DNA of 64,000 nucleotides from Lineus longissimus (GCF_910592395.1 NC_088321.1:12092001-12156000); one strand, 5' to 3'; shown: positions 38,141-51,459, counted from the first letter of the stretch. The notes: generated by a model not told the origin, from the letters alone. Made by a program: numbers and translations.

Positions 38141-38935
38141 CTTTTCATCGAATAACTAAACCATGTGCAAAAAATGTTGATTAACTTGTACATACTGTTT
38201 TGTTATATGGACGCAGAGTTTCTTGTAACTTGTCTTGAATCACGAAGAGGATGCGATCATCTTGTGATCAGAATGAATGTTCCTCATTTTGACGTTTATT
38301 GCATCGCACTGACTTTATTTACCTAATGTATGCGTGCGCACACGTTCACTAACTCGTAGAAAAAAAAACATTGCTAGAAGTTAAAGGTCTCAGTCTTCAT
38401 TGTATTTTGCGGCCCATTTGATAAAAAACTGTATTGCAGTAATTGTAGTACAGTTACTGTAGTGCAGTAACACCCAAAAATTCACTGAAACTTCGAATGT
38501 TTCGAGTTTTGTATACCGACCCACGCAACGGCATTGCAGAAACTTATATTAAGTATTGACATTTTAACAATCGGTTCGGGACTACGCCTCTTCAGACGCT
38601 GATCATAAGGTTACAAACAGTGACAAAAGGCGCCGCACAAACATGCAATTTTCGTCGCTGTGACCAGCGACAGAGCCACGACAACATGACGAGTGAATGC
38701 AATTTTACAAATTAGGATGCGAAAGCTTTCCAACCACGAACGGCAGGCATGTTGGCATAGGTCAACAGTCGCTGGTGCCACATTATAGTCGCTATACTAT
38801 AGTCGGGAGTACGATTTAACAATGTGTTACATGGTTTCATGCCTCGTGCACGGAAATTCGCGACTAAATACCGTTACAGATGTTTGGTTATTTACAGTGT
38901 TTTGATTAGCAGATTAACTTCGCTAAAGCATCAGC

Positions 38936-41900
38936 ATGAGAGCCTATTCAACGACTGCATGTATATTAATAGTGGTTAGTTCACGACGCTTTGCAACACT
39001 ATCCATGACAGCCACCATATTCAAACTTGGAACACTGCATATTTCGATCACTGGACCAGAGTTTGTTGAAATACTAGTCCCGTCGCTACTACAGTGCTGC
39101 TTCAAATGCAGCGCAGAGAGGTGCTTAACACTAAATTACCTTTATCTGGAAAACATATGTCAGATTAGTTCAATGAATGTCCGGGCCTTGGAGGTTGTTC
39201 CTGATGCAAGTGGTCGGTCGTACTTGCAGTGTCCGGATTCTGTGGTAAGCGATATCATGTACAGTCATGTACAAATCATAATCAAATATAAAATATGTCA
39301 CTTGTGTTGCAATTTTCTTTTTTCATTACAAGAATTAGCCACACAGTCACCGAGCTCATTGACTCATTCGGTCAGAAATTAAAAAAAACTCGAAGTGCAA
39401 CAATCTCTTGTATTCACTTTGGTGACACAGTAAGAAGTCCAATCCGAGCAATAGCATAGGTGATAAACAATGGGTCCCAAACAGAATTTCACACCAGACA
39501 TATTACCTCCAACCACTTCCTTGTATTGTGTACTAGTGTTTATTTAATTGGTTGCCTCGGAATAATAGGAAAATTAATGATGTTGTGGCATTGGCGTTGT
39601 CTAACATGGCGTTATCGGTAACGTGAAATAACGCCATGATTAGAAAACGCCAATTCAATACATTTGCATCATAAAGAGAGATGAAGTAATTTATTTTCTG
39701 AATTTGATGCCGATGCTTAACTCAGCAATCGTGATGTGTTTGTGTGCACCAGTCGGAGGCCTTTTCCGACTTCTTAACGGTTTCTCTAACGTTTTCCTAA
39801 TTAATCCGATAAAATTCCGATATTGTCCGTTTTTCCCTGAAAAATACCTGAAAGATACCAGGGCTTCCTAAAAAAGAGCCGTAAATATCAATGGATCATG
39901 TTGAATGGGGTTAATGAGGTGTGAGCCAAACACCCAAAGTGACCCCAAATGGAAGTATTGATTAGCTCACTTAATTAGGTCACTCTGAGTGTTTGGCTCA
40001 TACCTCATTAACCGCATCCAACAAAGGCCTTTGATCGTAAACGCCCTATTTTGGGAAGCCATTGGCTAGTATTTTTCGAGAAATCCGACCTTTAAGGAAA
40101 TAGTCGGACAATGTCGGATTTTGTCTGACAAATTAGGAAAATGCTAGAGAAACCCGTTAAGAAGTCGGAAAAAGCCTCCTCCTAGAAATAGTTCAAGACA
40201 CGAAATCGACTACTAATAAATAGTGCTGAAATGCATAAGGGCGATGCACTATGAGAACCAGCTACCTGTATTAAAATCATGTTGGTGGTCAAGGACTGCG
40301 TGTCAGTCTAACTATATATCAGCGTGGCGAATGGAGTCTTTTACAAATAAATTATGTTTGAACTCTTAGATTATACATTGGTTATCACGGCGAGAACAGG
40401 AAATGACTGGGTATCTTTGTCTCGAGATCCTATAACCCCAACAACATATGTTGGGGCAAGTACACTATTGATGGGTGTCAAGAGTACAATATACCCTACT
40501 CAAGATACTATTAACTAATGAATTTTCGCTAATTTGCCGAAGCGCCAATGCGAACGCCTGTCTCACTGATTGACAACGTGATCAGGAGTTCGAACAATGG
40601 GAAAGGCGCTCGCGGTGATTTGCGAAAACTCCTTATTGTCCAAACACTCGTAGACTGAGCACCGAGATCGATAGAAAACAGGACGCATGACTTGGTCATC
40701 AATGTTCATCTCCTCGACGTTGCAAGTGGTCAGGCTCTGTTGAGAGCCGAAGCATTTCCTAAACTACATACTAGGCACATATAAATGTACTACGACTGGT
40801 GAATAAAGGACCGTGCAGTGAAACTGTGCACGAGTTACAACAATTTTACCTATATTATGTCATCCCCCACCTCCGTAAGATCATAACCACACTTGATTAT
40901 TCATTTTTATAGAGAATAATTAAGATTAATCGAGGAAACCAGCAGACCCAAAACAGGCTTCCTAAGTGCGCCGATAGGCGTATCTTTCATTCGGAACGAT
41001 TTCATCACCGAACTAATAAATTGTATAAATCCCTGACTGTGCACGGCTTTCTGTGCTGTTACTTAATACCGGATATGTTCCACGCGGACTGAGACTCTTG
41101 TTCATGTATGGATTGTGGGGTGTTTTTTGGCTCAAGTAAATAAGGTCGTTAAAATAATCTCAGACTTGGACATTGATAAACATTTGGTGTTAGTTTTTAA
41201 CTGGGTAGTTTGATGTACTTATTTGAACTACAGAGTGAGATTCTAAAGTCGATTGACCCTTTCCCGACCACCACTGGGTCTGTGGTTTGCGTAAACCATG
41301 TAAAAAAGGAAAATGAAATAGTACTTTTTATTGGTCTCCTGCAAAATGAAATAGTTAGATATACAACAACACCAGAACTAGAGGATTTTGTACTAAAAAC
41401 GTCTTTGACAATTCGTTTAGTACAGACACAACTATCCGTTCACGATGGTCATCATTTCTATTCATATTGGCATCATGTTTGGCGCTGCTAAACTGTGCCG
41501 CATGAACACGACTACTTTGACTCATATAGCTCCCTCCCCGATAATCACAAGTAAGAGGCTTTTCCCGACTTCTTAACGGTTTCTCTAACGTTTTCCTGAT
41601 TTATCCGACATTGTCTGACTTTTCTCTGAAAGGTATAAGATGTCTAGAAATACTGTGAAAAATTCTAGGCCTTCCCAAAATAGGGCATTAAAGAACAAAG
41701 GCATATGTTGAATGGGGTTGATGAAGTGACCTGATTGAGTGAGATAGCTAGTATGCAGCCTGAGGGTCGCTCTGCGTGTTTGGCTCATACATCATTAACC
41801 CCATTCAACATAGACCTTTGATTTTTATTGCCTTATTTTGGGAAGAACTGGTATTTTTCACAGGTTCTTTTCAATCTGACCTTTCAGGGAAAAGTCGGAC

Positions 41901-42956
41901 AAAGTCGGAATTTAGTCGGATAAATCAGGTAAAAGTTAGAGAAACCGTTACGAAGTCGGCATAGGCCTCCTGCTAATGTATAACATTGTCATTTATGTGT
42001 TTTCATTATTGTTATTAATGCACTTAAAGAAACAGCAGTCGTTTTCTTACCATCTTCACCATGTGATAGCTCTGAATTTCTCAGTCCCTGTTTATGAGAT
42101 TTTTTATCACAAAGAAAACGATGTTGTCATAGTGACTTCACTCTTAGAGGCAAGAACAATTGTCAATGTATTCAAAATCGACCCAATGAAAGGTGAATTG
42201 AGACAAGTTGGTTCACAGAAAAGTTTCAATCCACAGGCTAGGGTTATTGGCGAATATGAACAGTTTCTAATCGTGACGCCAGTGGCGGGATCCGGATTAT
42301 TCGTATTCCTCGGATTGGATTGTCGATACAAGGGGAGAATCTCGTTTAAGAATATTGAGCAGTCTTTCGTCGACCAATGTAGAAGGGTTCAGATTGTTTT
42401 CGATAATACACAGTCGCGGAGAATTCAGATGTTGTTGGTGGCTTATCATGATGGTGAGTATATGAAGCTGAACTGTTTGTCCTTTGAAATGCGGTCGAAA
42501 TCAGGATTTACATTGGTCTCGCAGTGCCAGTATGGTGGTCCATCTGTCAAATTTCTTACAAGCTCTTATGCGGGGTCTTTTGCATTGCTGAAAAAAAGCT
42601 TATCACGGTCATCAATTTTTAATGTATTTGACGCAAAAACAAGAGACGTTTTGAAGGTGAAATTATCGATAGCCAACGTGACGGATGTAAAATTTCTGTG
42701 CATAAATGAGGTTTACCAGATATTTCTGATTGGAATAGCAAGGAACAGAATTATACTGTTGAAATGGCAAGAACTGAAGCAGAAAAGTTTCTATAGGATA
42801 AAACAGGAAGACATTATTAAATTCGGTGGGAATGGTCAGTATATCATCTTGAACAGTGGGGAGTTAGTCCTGTTTGAGACTAGTGTCGCTCAACCTAGCG
42901 GTCAGAGGAATCTGACTCAGTTGAGGATTTATTTATCTGGGACTGGATGCTGGTAA
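38936..42956 (+). CDS. Gene A5: diverged member of the apple/PAN-like plus propeller-like family, two exons
   Basis: Model: exon 1 38936-39244 (103 codons, donor GTAAGC), exon 2 42030-42956 (acceptor TGCACTTAAAG), phase 0, 411 residues. Exon 1 keeps the N-terminal hydrophobic stretch and the CC-x2-C-x4-C pattern with LNYLYLENIC. Exon 2 keeps the family landmarks: FSYHL near the start, an FLGLDC block in place of IVGLDG, INEVYQIFLIGIA, a glycine-rich FGGNGQYIILNSGELV block, and a C-terminal GTGCW. It lies outside the tandem array and is clearly older than the A1-A4 duplications. A foldback element (41552-41973) sits in the intron 56 bp before the acceptor. An ATG at 41976 is in frame with exon 2, so an unspliced start is conceivable. 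Confidence 0.7.
39754..40182 (+). mobile_element. Foldback element B, full length (~430 bp)
   Basis: The left arm starts GGAGGCCTTTTCCGACTTCT and the right arm is its inverted complement ending GAAGTCGGAAAAAGCCTCC. The inverted symmetry runs through almost the whole element, including AATGGGGTTAATGAGG against CCTCATTAACC. No ORF; a non-autonomous DNA element located in the A5 intron. Confidence 0.8.
40520..40632 (+). mobile_element. Hairpin element, diverged copy (~113 bp)
   Basis: Shares CGAACGCCTGTC, CAACGTGATCAGGAGTTCG and TGCGAAAACTC with 52717-52842 and has the same inverted layout. Located in the A5 intron. Confidence 0.55.
41552..41973 (+). mobile_element. Foldback element C, full length (~420 bp), in the A5 intron
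   Basis: Same family as B: left arm AGAGGCTTTTCCCGACTTCT, right arm ending GAAGTCGGCATAGGCCTCC. Possible TA at both ends. It ends 56 bp before the A5 exon 2 acceptor, so it may supply or displace branch-point sequence. Confidence 0.8.
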
Positions 42957-43710
42957 AGTTAATTTCCAAGGTAAACCAATGGTCTCCTGAAATCGAGATT
43001 TACGCAACGCGTTTCCAATGCACTGGTCCACAAAAAGACGAATGTTCATTTTGCAACACAATCGGAGATGTATGAGACTATTCCTTCGGATTTTGACTAT
43101 TTCTATTCCATTTCCTGGGATATTATTGGTGAAGGAAAATACATGTAGTACTACATGTATATTATGCACGACGTCAGTTAAGTAATGGTAATGTTTCAAA
43201 AGCCCGAAGCCGCCTCAAATATCCACCATAATCTGAATTTGCAATGATGAAAGTAATGTATTGTGATGTGCTGTATTCATGTAGTTCGCATAGAAAACTC
43301 CTTTTTGTCACAAAACACCGCACACTAACTCACCAAATCATCGGCTCACTGTTCCGTTGGTGGCATTTTGATAATAAAATAACCAACACACCGACCCCTC
43401 TCCCGGCTCATTGGTCAACTAACCCTACGTTCTGAATGCATTTAAAGGTTTTCAAAGCTCACCGGATTCAGCGGTAAACCGACCGACCATGTACTAGTGG
43501 TTTTGAAAGCACCTGCTCAACAAACCACCGACTCTCACACCGGCTCGGTAGAATCATTAGGTTGTCGAGGTATGTATGTGAAATCAGCTAATTGTAAAAA
43601 CGAGCTATTCACGATAGAAGCATTACATATATGTTTTTAAAAACATGTTCCGGACATTGTGCATGTTGTGGGTTTTCTCTCGTCAATGATGTCGTTATCA
43701 CCGAGGGCAA

Positions 43711-44115
43711 CCGGCGTTGCGAAAACACGGAACGGAACGGAACGGAATAATGTTACGGAATATGGTCTGCAGACGCCCCGTAATGATCATGCCAGTTGTT
43801 GTTGTTGTCGTTACAGTAAACCCCGGGTGATGGCCCGGTGCTAAGCGCCCAAAAAACTGACAATTGTCGGCAAGATTGATGAAAACACAACAAAATTATA
43901 ACTTTGGTCAACGTTTGTTGTGTTTCATTACACTTTTCTTGGCTATGTAGCACCAGAGCTAGAGTAGAACAATGTGGGCCTGGCAAAGTCATCTCCGGAC
44001 TCCCTCTAAGTGCTCAACCTTGCCTTTTTACGTAGTTATAAACTACAGACCGGATTTTCACCCTATTCCGTAACATTATTCCGTTCCGTTCCGTTCCGTG
44101 TTTTCGCAACGCCGG
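43711..44115. mobile_element. Long inverted repeat, 52-bp perfect arms
   Basis: Arms 43711-43762 and 44064-44115 are exact inverted copies and contain three ACGGA-type 5-bp repeats (CGGAACGGAACGGAA). The spacer is 301 bp. AGGGC occurs just outside both arms and may be a target duplication. It resembles a non-autonomous DNA transposon with terminal inverted repeats. Confidence 0.75.
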
Positions 44116-44993
44116 AGGGCGCAACGGGGCTTCCGTGGGGAAAAGGCGACGCTGATTTGTGAGGGTGAACACCAAAATTTCAAAAACGATGGCATAGCGA
44201 GTTGTCATATATTTGCCTTGCAACATTCAACAGTAACACCAGCCAACTTCTCGTTATCATTCCTAACCTTTGCATGTGCTTGGAGTACTACCTGATTTTG
44301 TCTTAACTTCAGATCTCATCCCTTCTGGCCATGCAGTGTTAAATGATTCCATTATTTTTCGGGATCTACCAGCTTCTTCGAACGAATAATAACCCGTCCC
44401 CACGCTTGTTATTTTCATACACTGCGTTAGGCAGGCAAACATGTAATACACTAAATTGAACGGCGAGGTTTATTCAAAGACGACATGGAAAATTTTAGTT
44501 ATTCATGATGATAAACTTTTAAAAAAACATATTTGAACTGCACGCATAAACAGCAGTTTTTTGGCTGAGGTTATAGTAAATGCAATAAATGAAGTGGTAA
44601 AAAATTGCTATCTACATCTTTCGCCTTGTATAGATAAGACAGCTGATTATCCTGGTAATCCAAAATCGCTTGGCAGAAAGATGTTTTACTTAATATGCTG
44701 GCGCTAGTGCAAATAAATAGAAAATCATCTCACCCCGATGTGCGCTGGTATCTTAAACTGCTCAGCTATATTTTACGGCGTTGAGACCGTGGTTTTGATT
44801 CTGTTGCCCGTTCTGAAGGTAATCAGTTGTCCGACTTAACTCGAACTTCGAACGAGCAATACAATGCACTTCCAGCGCTCATGCAGTCGGTATAAAGGAG
44901 CAATTGATGTACATGTATCATACAATCATATGCGAGTTTCTGCATGGAGCCATATTAGTGGCCCTATTGTATCCATGTTCAGCAGGCCGAGAC

Positions 44994-45052
44994 TATATTA
45001 CTGATCTGCGCTGGACTTATCAATACTGATCTGCGCTGGACTTATCAACAGG
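44994..45052 (+). repeat. Direct duplication of ~29 bp
   Basis: TACTGATCTGCGCTGGACTT followed by ATCAA occurs twice back to back. Confidence 0.8.
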
Positions 45053-46095
45053 AAATGAGAAGGTTCGTTTTCACCGCCCGAGAGAATGTTAAAACTAGGC
45101 CGAAACGTTAAATTGGTCGTCCGAAATCCCCTTTAATTTGGCGCGTTGCATGAATGGAATTACCGGTACTGCTATAGCCAGATGATCAAAGTATAGTACA
45201 AATACGGAGAAGTTAATCCCATATGCTATTGAGAACTCCTGTTGACTTTTGACAACACCTTATGATGATGACCATGCCCTTGTATGGAAGCAACTAAAAA
45301 TGCAATTTCTCCAAAATCGCTCCAGATAATTCCAAAATTAAACCCGGCAAAAACATACTCTGTATCAATCTCGACTCTCAGGAGAAGTTTTGTTGTCGTC
45401 CGATCTACACTGACGGATGAGTTAGATTACAAACTATCACACCTCTCTGTCCATTATAGTAGTGATGGATTCAGAACATGCTTTGTTTGTCAGTTACAGT
45501 GCGGCCAACAGTGTTATCACCACACGAATCGAATCCTGTCGTACTATAAAGAATATTGAGTTCTTGTTGGCGCACTATATAATGTACATGTATATATATA
45601 CGCAATGTAGCCAGCACACTTAGGAATCTAGTGCATCGTATTCTGGCGCACGGACGGCCGACCTGATGATGAGAGCTGACGGGAAAAAGTTGAGCCCGTC
45701 TAAATATCTTGTCGTCGTTCAATCGGTAGAAATTAAATAAAATGAAATGTAAAGTTAAGCATCCCTTTTACGAAGAGCACCCAACAATCAAGTACAACGC
45801 ATAATACTGTATTACATAATCAATTGATTACGAAAAGTTCCCTGGTTCCTTTCGAATCCGACATACAAGTGTCGCGTAATGAGTTTGCGCAGGGCATTAT
45901 GACAACACAGACTTTTCTCCACGTCATATTTATCACGTATAAGGGTCACGAAACCTTCCGAGTGCCTGACCGTCAGCCAACCGAGGAAGGTGCAGACGGC
46001 AAGTATTGTTCTTAAAATTGCCGCTAGATATTTCTAAAAGTCTTTTTTCTTATCGGGTGATGAATTGCTGTTCTGAAAAGTTGGAACAACCTTCC

Positions 46096-49000
46096 TCAGC
46101 GAAGGATAGCACTTTCAGAGCCGCACCCAGCGTATGGTGAATAGATCCTCAACATTGCAAGGTATTTCGTACCCGGCGCCGCAACACCGTCATCATCATT
46201 TTCTTGATCCTTTTGATTTTCTGTCACTAACTGTACAAGGTCACCATCATTAAGAAGAACAAATTGCTGACTCCCTCTAAATTGGATGATGATGCCTTTT
46301 CTGTTAGTTTGTTTAACATTTTTATTTACTTTTGCCCAATCTGTCACAAATATCTTGTTTCCAGAAACTCCAATGAGAAACTTATGATGGACTTCATTTA
46401 TAAACAGAAAGTTGACCATGATGCTCCTCAGAACGGGGAGCCGCCTTGATATAGTTGTACCTGTTATCGCGTTATAGAAATATACTTCAAGTATTGAAAT
46501 TGTCTTTTCCCAGAAGGCAAACGAACCCAGATGTGCACGGGATAGATTTTTCAATGTTTCTTCGCGAAACTTTTTCTCTTTGCATATTAGATAAACGTCT
46601 ACATCATCATTTAAGTCACTTTCGAACACATTAGATTGACACGGCAAAACGTAAGTGGTACCCAAATCGAGGTATTTGATCATAACGAGAGGTTTGTGCT
46701 TTTGCATTATAATTGAAACATCCTTGTATGAAGACAGTCGTGCGCTTAGATTCTTTTGCATTTTAATATTTCCCTTTTTCCGGCCGTCCAAACCTACGAA
46801 TAGATATTCACGGCTGCCATTGACATTAGTCACAATGAGTAACTTTCTATACTCGCTGACAATCTTGATTCTGCCTCTGTAAGTTTTCTGTGATTTTTCA
46901 AGTGCACCTGTAAAACGGGACTATATTGAAAGTTGTCTGATTTGTTTTTTAAACTGAATACTGTAGAAAAGAAATATTTCGCTTGCATAATTTTTCGCAA
47001 AAAAATCTGCTGCGAAATCCTCTAACTTTTCACAAGAATTCTACACCTATAAGTTCCTATTCAGTTGATCATCGCACTAACCATACGAAGGTGATTGGAG
47101 TGCCCGCGTATACACTGCGCAATTAGCATATATCATAATTACACCATACCTGAGTCTTTCAATTATATTACTTGAAAGGCTATACAAGCACAAATTTCGG
47201 ACCTCTTTAATGAGTTTGGCCTAATTAATGCCAACGTTTGTGTGCTCAAGGCGTGATGACTCGAAACAATGCCAATGAGACTATGGATTTTAGTATATTT
47301 TAAGCCTAAACACCAGAGTTCTACTTCACATTTTTGGCAAAAATTTGACTTGCGTCACGAAAGTATTCTGCCGCGAAGACGTCCATCGTTCGAAATTCGC
47401 GAAAATTGTATGCCGCGAAAATGTTCTGTTCTACAGTAAGTAGTAAGTCGGATGTGGGGCATATGGAGAGGCAGCTAGTAACACCTATATGCGTATTATC
47501 CCAGTATTTGTGTAAGATACATACAGATACTGGCAGATACTGGGTTAATACGCAGATAGGTGTTAGTAAGGCTTTAATGTCACAACCTAAGAGTGGATCG
47601 AAACTGACATAATTGTATATTGCCAGTGATTGCTTTAAAAAGCAGGTCTGTCGACGTTCTTTCATATTGTGTGTGATAAGTTAACGACACTTCGTGTGAA
47701 TGTGGACATTGGAGAATTAATCTAAACCAAGAGATTTGGCTTCACAGTATAGAAACAATAAATATCAAATAAGGCAGCTTTCAATATTGGGCCAATACAA
47801 ACCTGTAACTGGGTGTATCCTTACTATTGTCATCAGAGTGCTGTTCGCTGTCAAGAGGACCAATACTATCGAGTTGCTTTGCTGGTGATAGTAATAATCC
47901 CGAAACTGCACTGGGAGTGCGAGCTCTCGTCCAGGGTAGTAAGAGAATAGAAGCTGTTTCTGAAACACATTTACAATGCTCACACCAGACGTTATGATAA
48001 GCTTGTAGAGTGCTGCCACCAACACTTGTTTACCACTCGCCCCCGGGGGCTAGAAATTTTACGCTGAGAAAATGAATCGTATCGATGTTGACGACATGTG
48101 TACGTTCATCTGTTTTTGTCGCTGCTTCAACTGGCGACCCTCTTAGATGGTGCACACGTCGTCATCGTCTGGAGCATGTGTTCTCTGTCATCCTTTTTTG
48201 TGCCACTAAAAAGATCATTATGACCTGTGTGGTATGCTTGTGATGCATGTACTAGTTTATGTGCACAAGTGTGTTTTATATTCTGTATTGAGTGTGTACT
48301 GTTTTATTTATTGCTATGTTCTTGTATTCACGAAGAAAATCTACTAAAGTTGATATTTCCATTTTTGAGTCAAAGAAATGTGTAGACAAACGCCATACAA
48401 TAAATGATCGATGTACAGTAATACAGTTCACACTTAGCAACATGATCAAGATCATTCTTGATATAAGGTAAATAAATTAGCATGACCACCATGTACGATC
48501 GGCCAGGATGCATACCTCAACCTTTCTTCAAGTTATTTCTTAACAAATGTGATCGTAGATTTGACAGCAAAAAATAAAGATTTAAAAAGAACTCATTCCT
48601 TCTTTAACGAATGGCCGGCGATTATACCCAAATCACCCTAAAAAAAGGTAGACACAGCTCTAGCTGATCTCAACAGCATTGCCAGTTCACAATAGATAAG
48701 GAGTTAAGACCTTTAAAACATATTTGAGTATTGTGGTGTCCCTTTCCCGAAGGTGCGGGATAGGCCTACATGTACAGGACTTGCGTGCGCCCCTGTCGTT
48801 ACTTGCGTCATATTTAGAAGCCTTTGAGTATCGCTATGCAAACGTAATTCTTGCTCAGATCTAAAACAGGGATTTCAAGTCACCCTACTTCAGATCTTAT
48901 GCAAAACTCCGCTTCGCACAACAGGTAACTAGCCATTAATTAATCATGATTGGTTATGCCTTAAATTGACGAGTTATGTAAGAATACACCACGCCCATAT

Positions 49001-50866
49001 CACAAATCAAGATAAGTCCTTTATAATATGCGTATAAGGTAGCATGTGCTTGCACATGTTTATCCATAAGAATACTCTTCGTTAGGGTCTTAGTTAAGAA
49101 TACTCTTAATTAGGGTCATAGTTAAGAATCTTACAAAAAAAACAACGTGTAACTAATGTATACATCACTAGTAGGAGGCTTTTTTCGAACAGTCTGATAA
49201 CTTTTCCCTGATTTATCCGACAAAAGTCCGACACTGTCCGACTATTCCCTGAACGGTCGAATTTCTAGAAAACCAGTGAACAATATTATGACTTCCCGAA
49301 ATAGGGCATTAAAGATCAACGGCCTATGTTGAATAGGGTTAATGAGGGGTGTTATATAAGTGAGTGAGCTTATTAGTATTCACACCTAGGGTCACTCTGA
49401 GTGTTTGGCTCACACCTCAAGCTGCATTTACACGAAATGGAAAAACATCTTTGGGTCTCTTTTGGCAGCAGCTGGGTAGGAAAGAAAAAAGTTTCAGAAA
49501 GCTGCCGACAGGAGTCTCTACCACTCCCATGTACGTCAAAACTATTTTCATTTGTACGAAAAATATATATTTAGTGATGATTCAAACATGACCCGGTGTA
49601 AAAGTAAAAAGTGTCCCCCCTAGAAAAAGTGTCCGGGCCTATTGTATTCTGACAGATTATGGCATATGGTTCTATAGAGGCAATGACCGTCACTAGCTCA
49701 GCGCATAATATAATCCTTTGTTCCCGGACATTGTATCCTAGGACATTTTAAACTTCTACACCGGTGTTGAATGTTTTGTTAGATATGAATAACATTCTCC
49801 AGCGCAGACATATCATTCAAGCATATTATCTCTGCCAGTATTGGCGTCCAACATGTCCATTGGACATGTAATGCGTGCATGTAACACACACATGTACGCA
49901 ACAAGAATGCTCAAATAAAATGCCATATATTCCCGATTCCTAAACTATTTTCGAGTCTGGTCTTATATCGCCTTGTTAGATATAACTAACGTTAATATTT
50001 ATTCCTGTTTTGCACCCATAGAAACTGTTCTATTGTCATACGCTAAAATTCGTTTTGGGAGGAAATATTTCGACCATTGACTTGAAAAACACCTAACATT
50101 AATTGGTTTTGGCATTTTTGAAATAAAAAAGGCACACAAATTCCAGTAGATACCTGGATGAGCGATTTCAGATTTCCGATCCAATGGTGGCCAATTCGAG
50201 CAGCGACAGTATGACCTCACGATCATCACCTCACTGGGCCGGAGTATGAGGAATTATTTCAAACATTCCGCCAAATTTGACATCAATGGAAAAGTTGACT
50301 TTACTTTGGCGAAATACAAAATGTTCCCCGATCGAAGGTTCAAATAATATTCTTATTAAATTCTTAGTTAAGGTATTACTAAGTGCCATGTACAGAAAAT
50401 AACACGATCCAGGTATTAAGAGTATTGGTAAAGAACCTAACCAATTCCTACTAAAAACTAAATGGTTACTGTAAATATACTTAATCAATAGACATTTGAT
50501 TACGACCTTATCTTAAAATATTCTAAGAATCTTCTCTTGATTATCAACCAGATTTTTTATTTACTTTACCTTCTTTCTACACTTAGAATATAACAGACCC
50601 TGTCTTGAGTGTGGAATATTATCCAAGTAACGTGGTCTAAAACCATTCAACCGGCATTTGTTACTGACGACCAGATAGTTAATCGTCACGCAGCGCACCA
50701 GCGCTATACATCGAGAGCAACAATTGATACGCGATGGGGCAAACACTTCCTCAATATCAGGTTTTCTCATCGAAGATCGCAACGGGCCTAGCCAAAGAAT
50801 GGCAGATGTAGCTGTTGTCTCTTGTCGTAAAAAGAATGTAATGAAAATCACCAACGATGGTTTCAT
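46096..50866 (-). CDS. Gene A6: diverged family member, three exons, opposite strand
   Basis: Exons, reading leftward: 50866-50570 (99 codons, donor GTAAAG, phase 0), 47959-47803 (acceptor TGTGTTTCAG, donor GTTTGT, phase 1) and 46907-46096 (acceptor GTTTTACAG), totalling 421 residues in one continuous frame. Exon 1 has a signal-peptide-like start, then INCCSRC, VTINYL and a YSKCRK ending as in A1-A4. Exon 2 has LLFSYYPG and YYYHQQSN, matching FSYHL and YYHKQSD of A1. Exon 3 has LFVGLDG, INEVHHKFLIG, SQQFVLLNDGDLVQ and the C-terminal YSPYAGC. The phase-1 intron lies where A1-A5 are uninterrupted. The gene is tail-to-tail with A5. Function is unknown. Confidence 0.72.
47479..47565. repeat. Small hairpin in A6 intron 2 to intron 1 region
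   Basis: Imperfect inverted repeat: TAACACCTATATGCGTATTA at the left and TTAATACGCAGATAGGTGTT at the right, with loop around 47510-47536. It lies in the intron between A6 exons 2 and 3. Confidence 0.65.
49172..49430 (+). mobile_element. Foldback element fragment D (left arm and centre)
   Basis: Begins TAGGAGGCTTTTTTCG and follows the family to GTGTTTGGCTCACACCTCA. The right arm is missing. It lies in the first intron of A6. Confidence 0.7.
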
Positions 50867-51459
50867 TGTTGGTAGTTCTATAATTGTCCACTGAGAAGTA
50901 GCAGCATATTGATGACGTCAATTGAATACTAGTATTTAATACTAAAGATTGTAAAAAATAACACGACCTTTATAAAGCCGTATGTATCCTGTTGGAGTCG
51001 CACTTCATATTCGAAACTTGGTATCAATAACAATATTTGATAGATTGTATCACAGATTTAGTGTCCTAAGTCGAAGATTCAGATAAGATTATTTCACAGT
51101 GGAGATCCTTACTTTTTTTCAATTTCGTGTCCATGTGCATACATTCATTACACGATACCTATGGTAACATGCATTATAGTTGATATTTCACGCATAAATG
51201 TACATTCGTACGATGTACATTCTTGTAAAGTTCTTAATTGAGATACAAATTACAAATTATAAGATACAAATTACAATACTCTTTGTAACGGATGTACAAA
51301 GGTACATGAACAATTAAAACTGATATTTGTAGCTAATAATATTACAATAATTCTATCCGGACTTTCGTCTTTGTTTCTGATAATTGTTCTATGAGAATTA
51401 TCAACGATCGGCTTATCGGCTTAGACATGCTGCACAACTCTTGCAAACTATCCGGGTCG

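Larger units (their letters stand above)
35382..38935. other. Intergenic, no gene seen
   Basis: Between the array edge and A5. It contains the split foldback element (36348-37135) and the degenerate repeat (37848-38140). Short ORFs here show no homology to the family and no splice context. Confidence 0.6.
42957..46095. other. Intergenic between tail-to-tail A5 and A6
   Basis: Shared 3' flank of A5 and A6. An AATAAA at about 43375 could serve A5. It contains the long inverted repeat at 43711-44115 and a 29-bp duplication near 45000. An ATG frame at 45284-45559 (91 codons) has no supporting feature. Confidence 0.6.
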
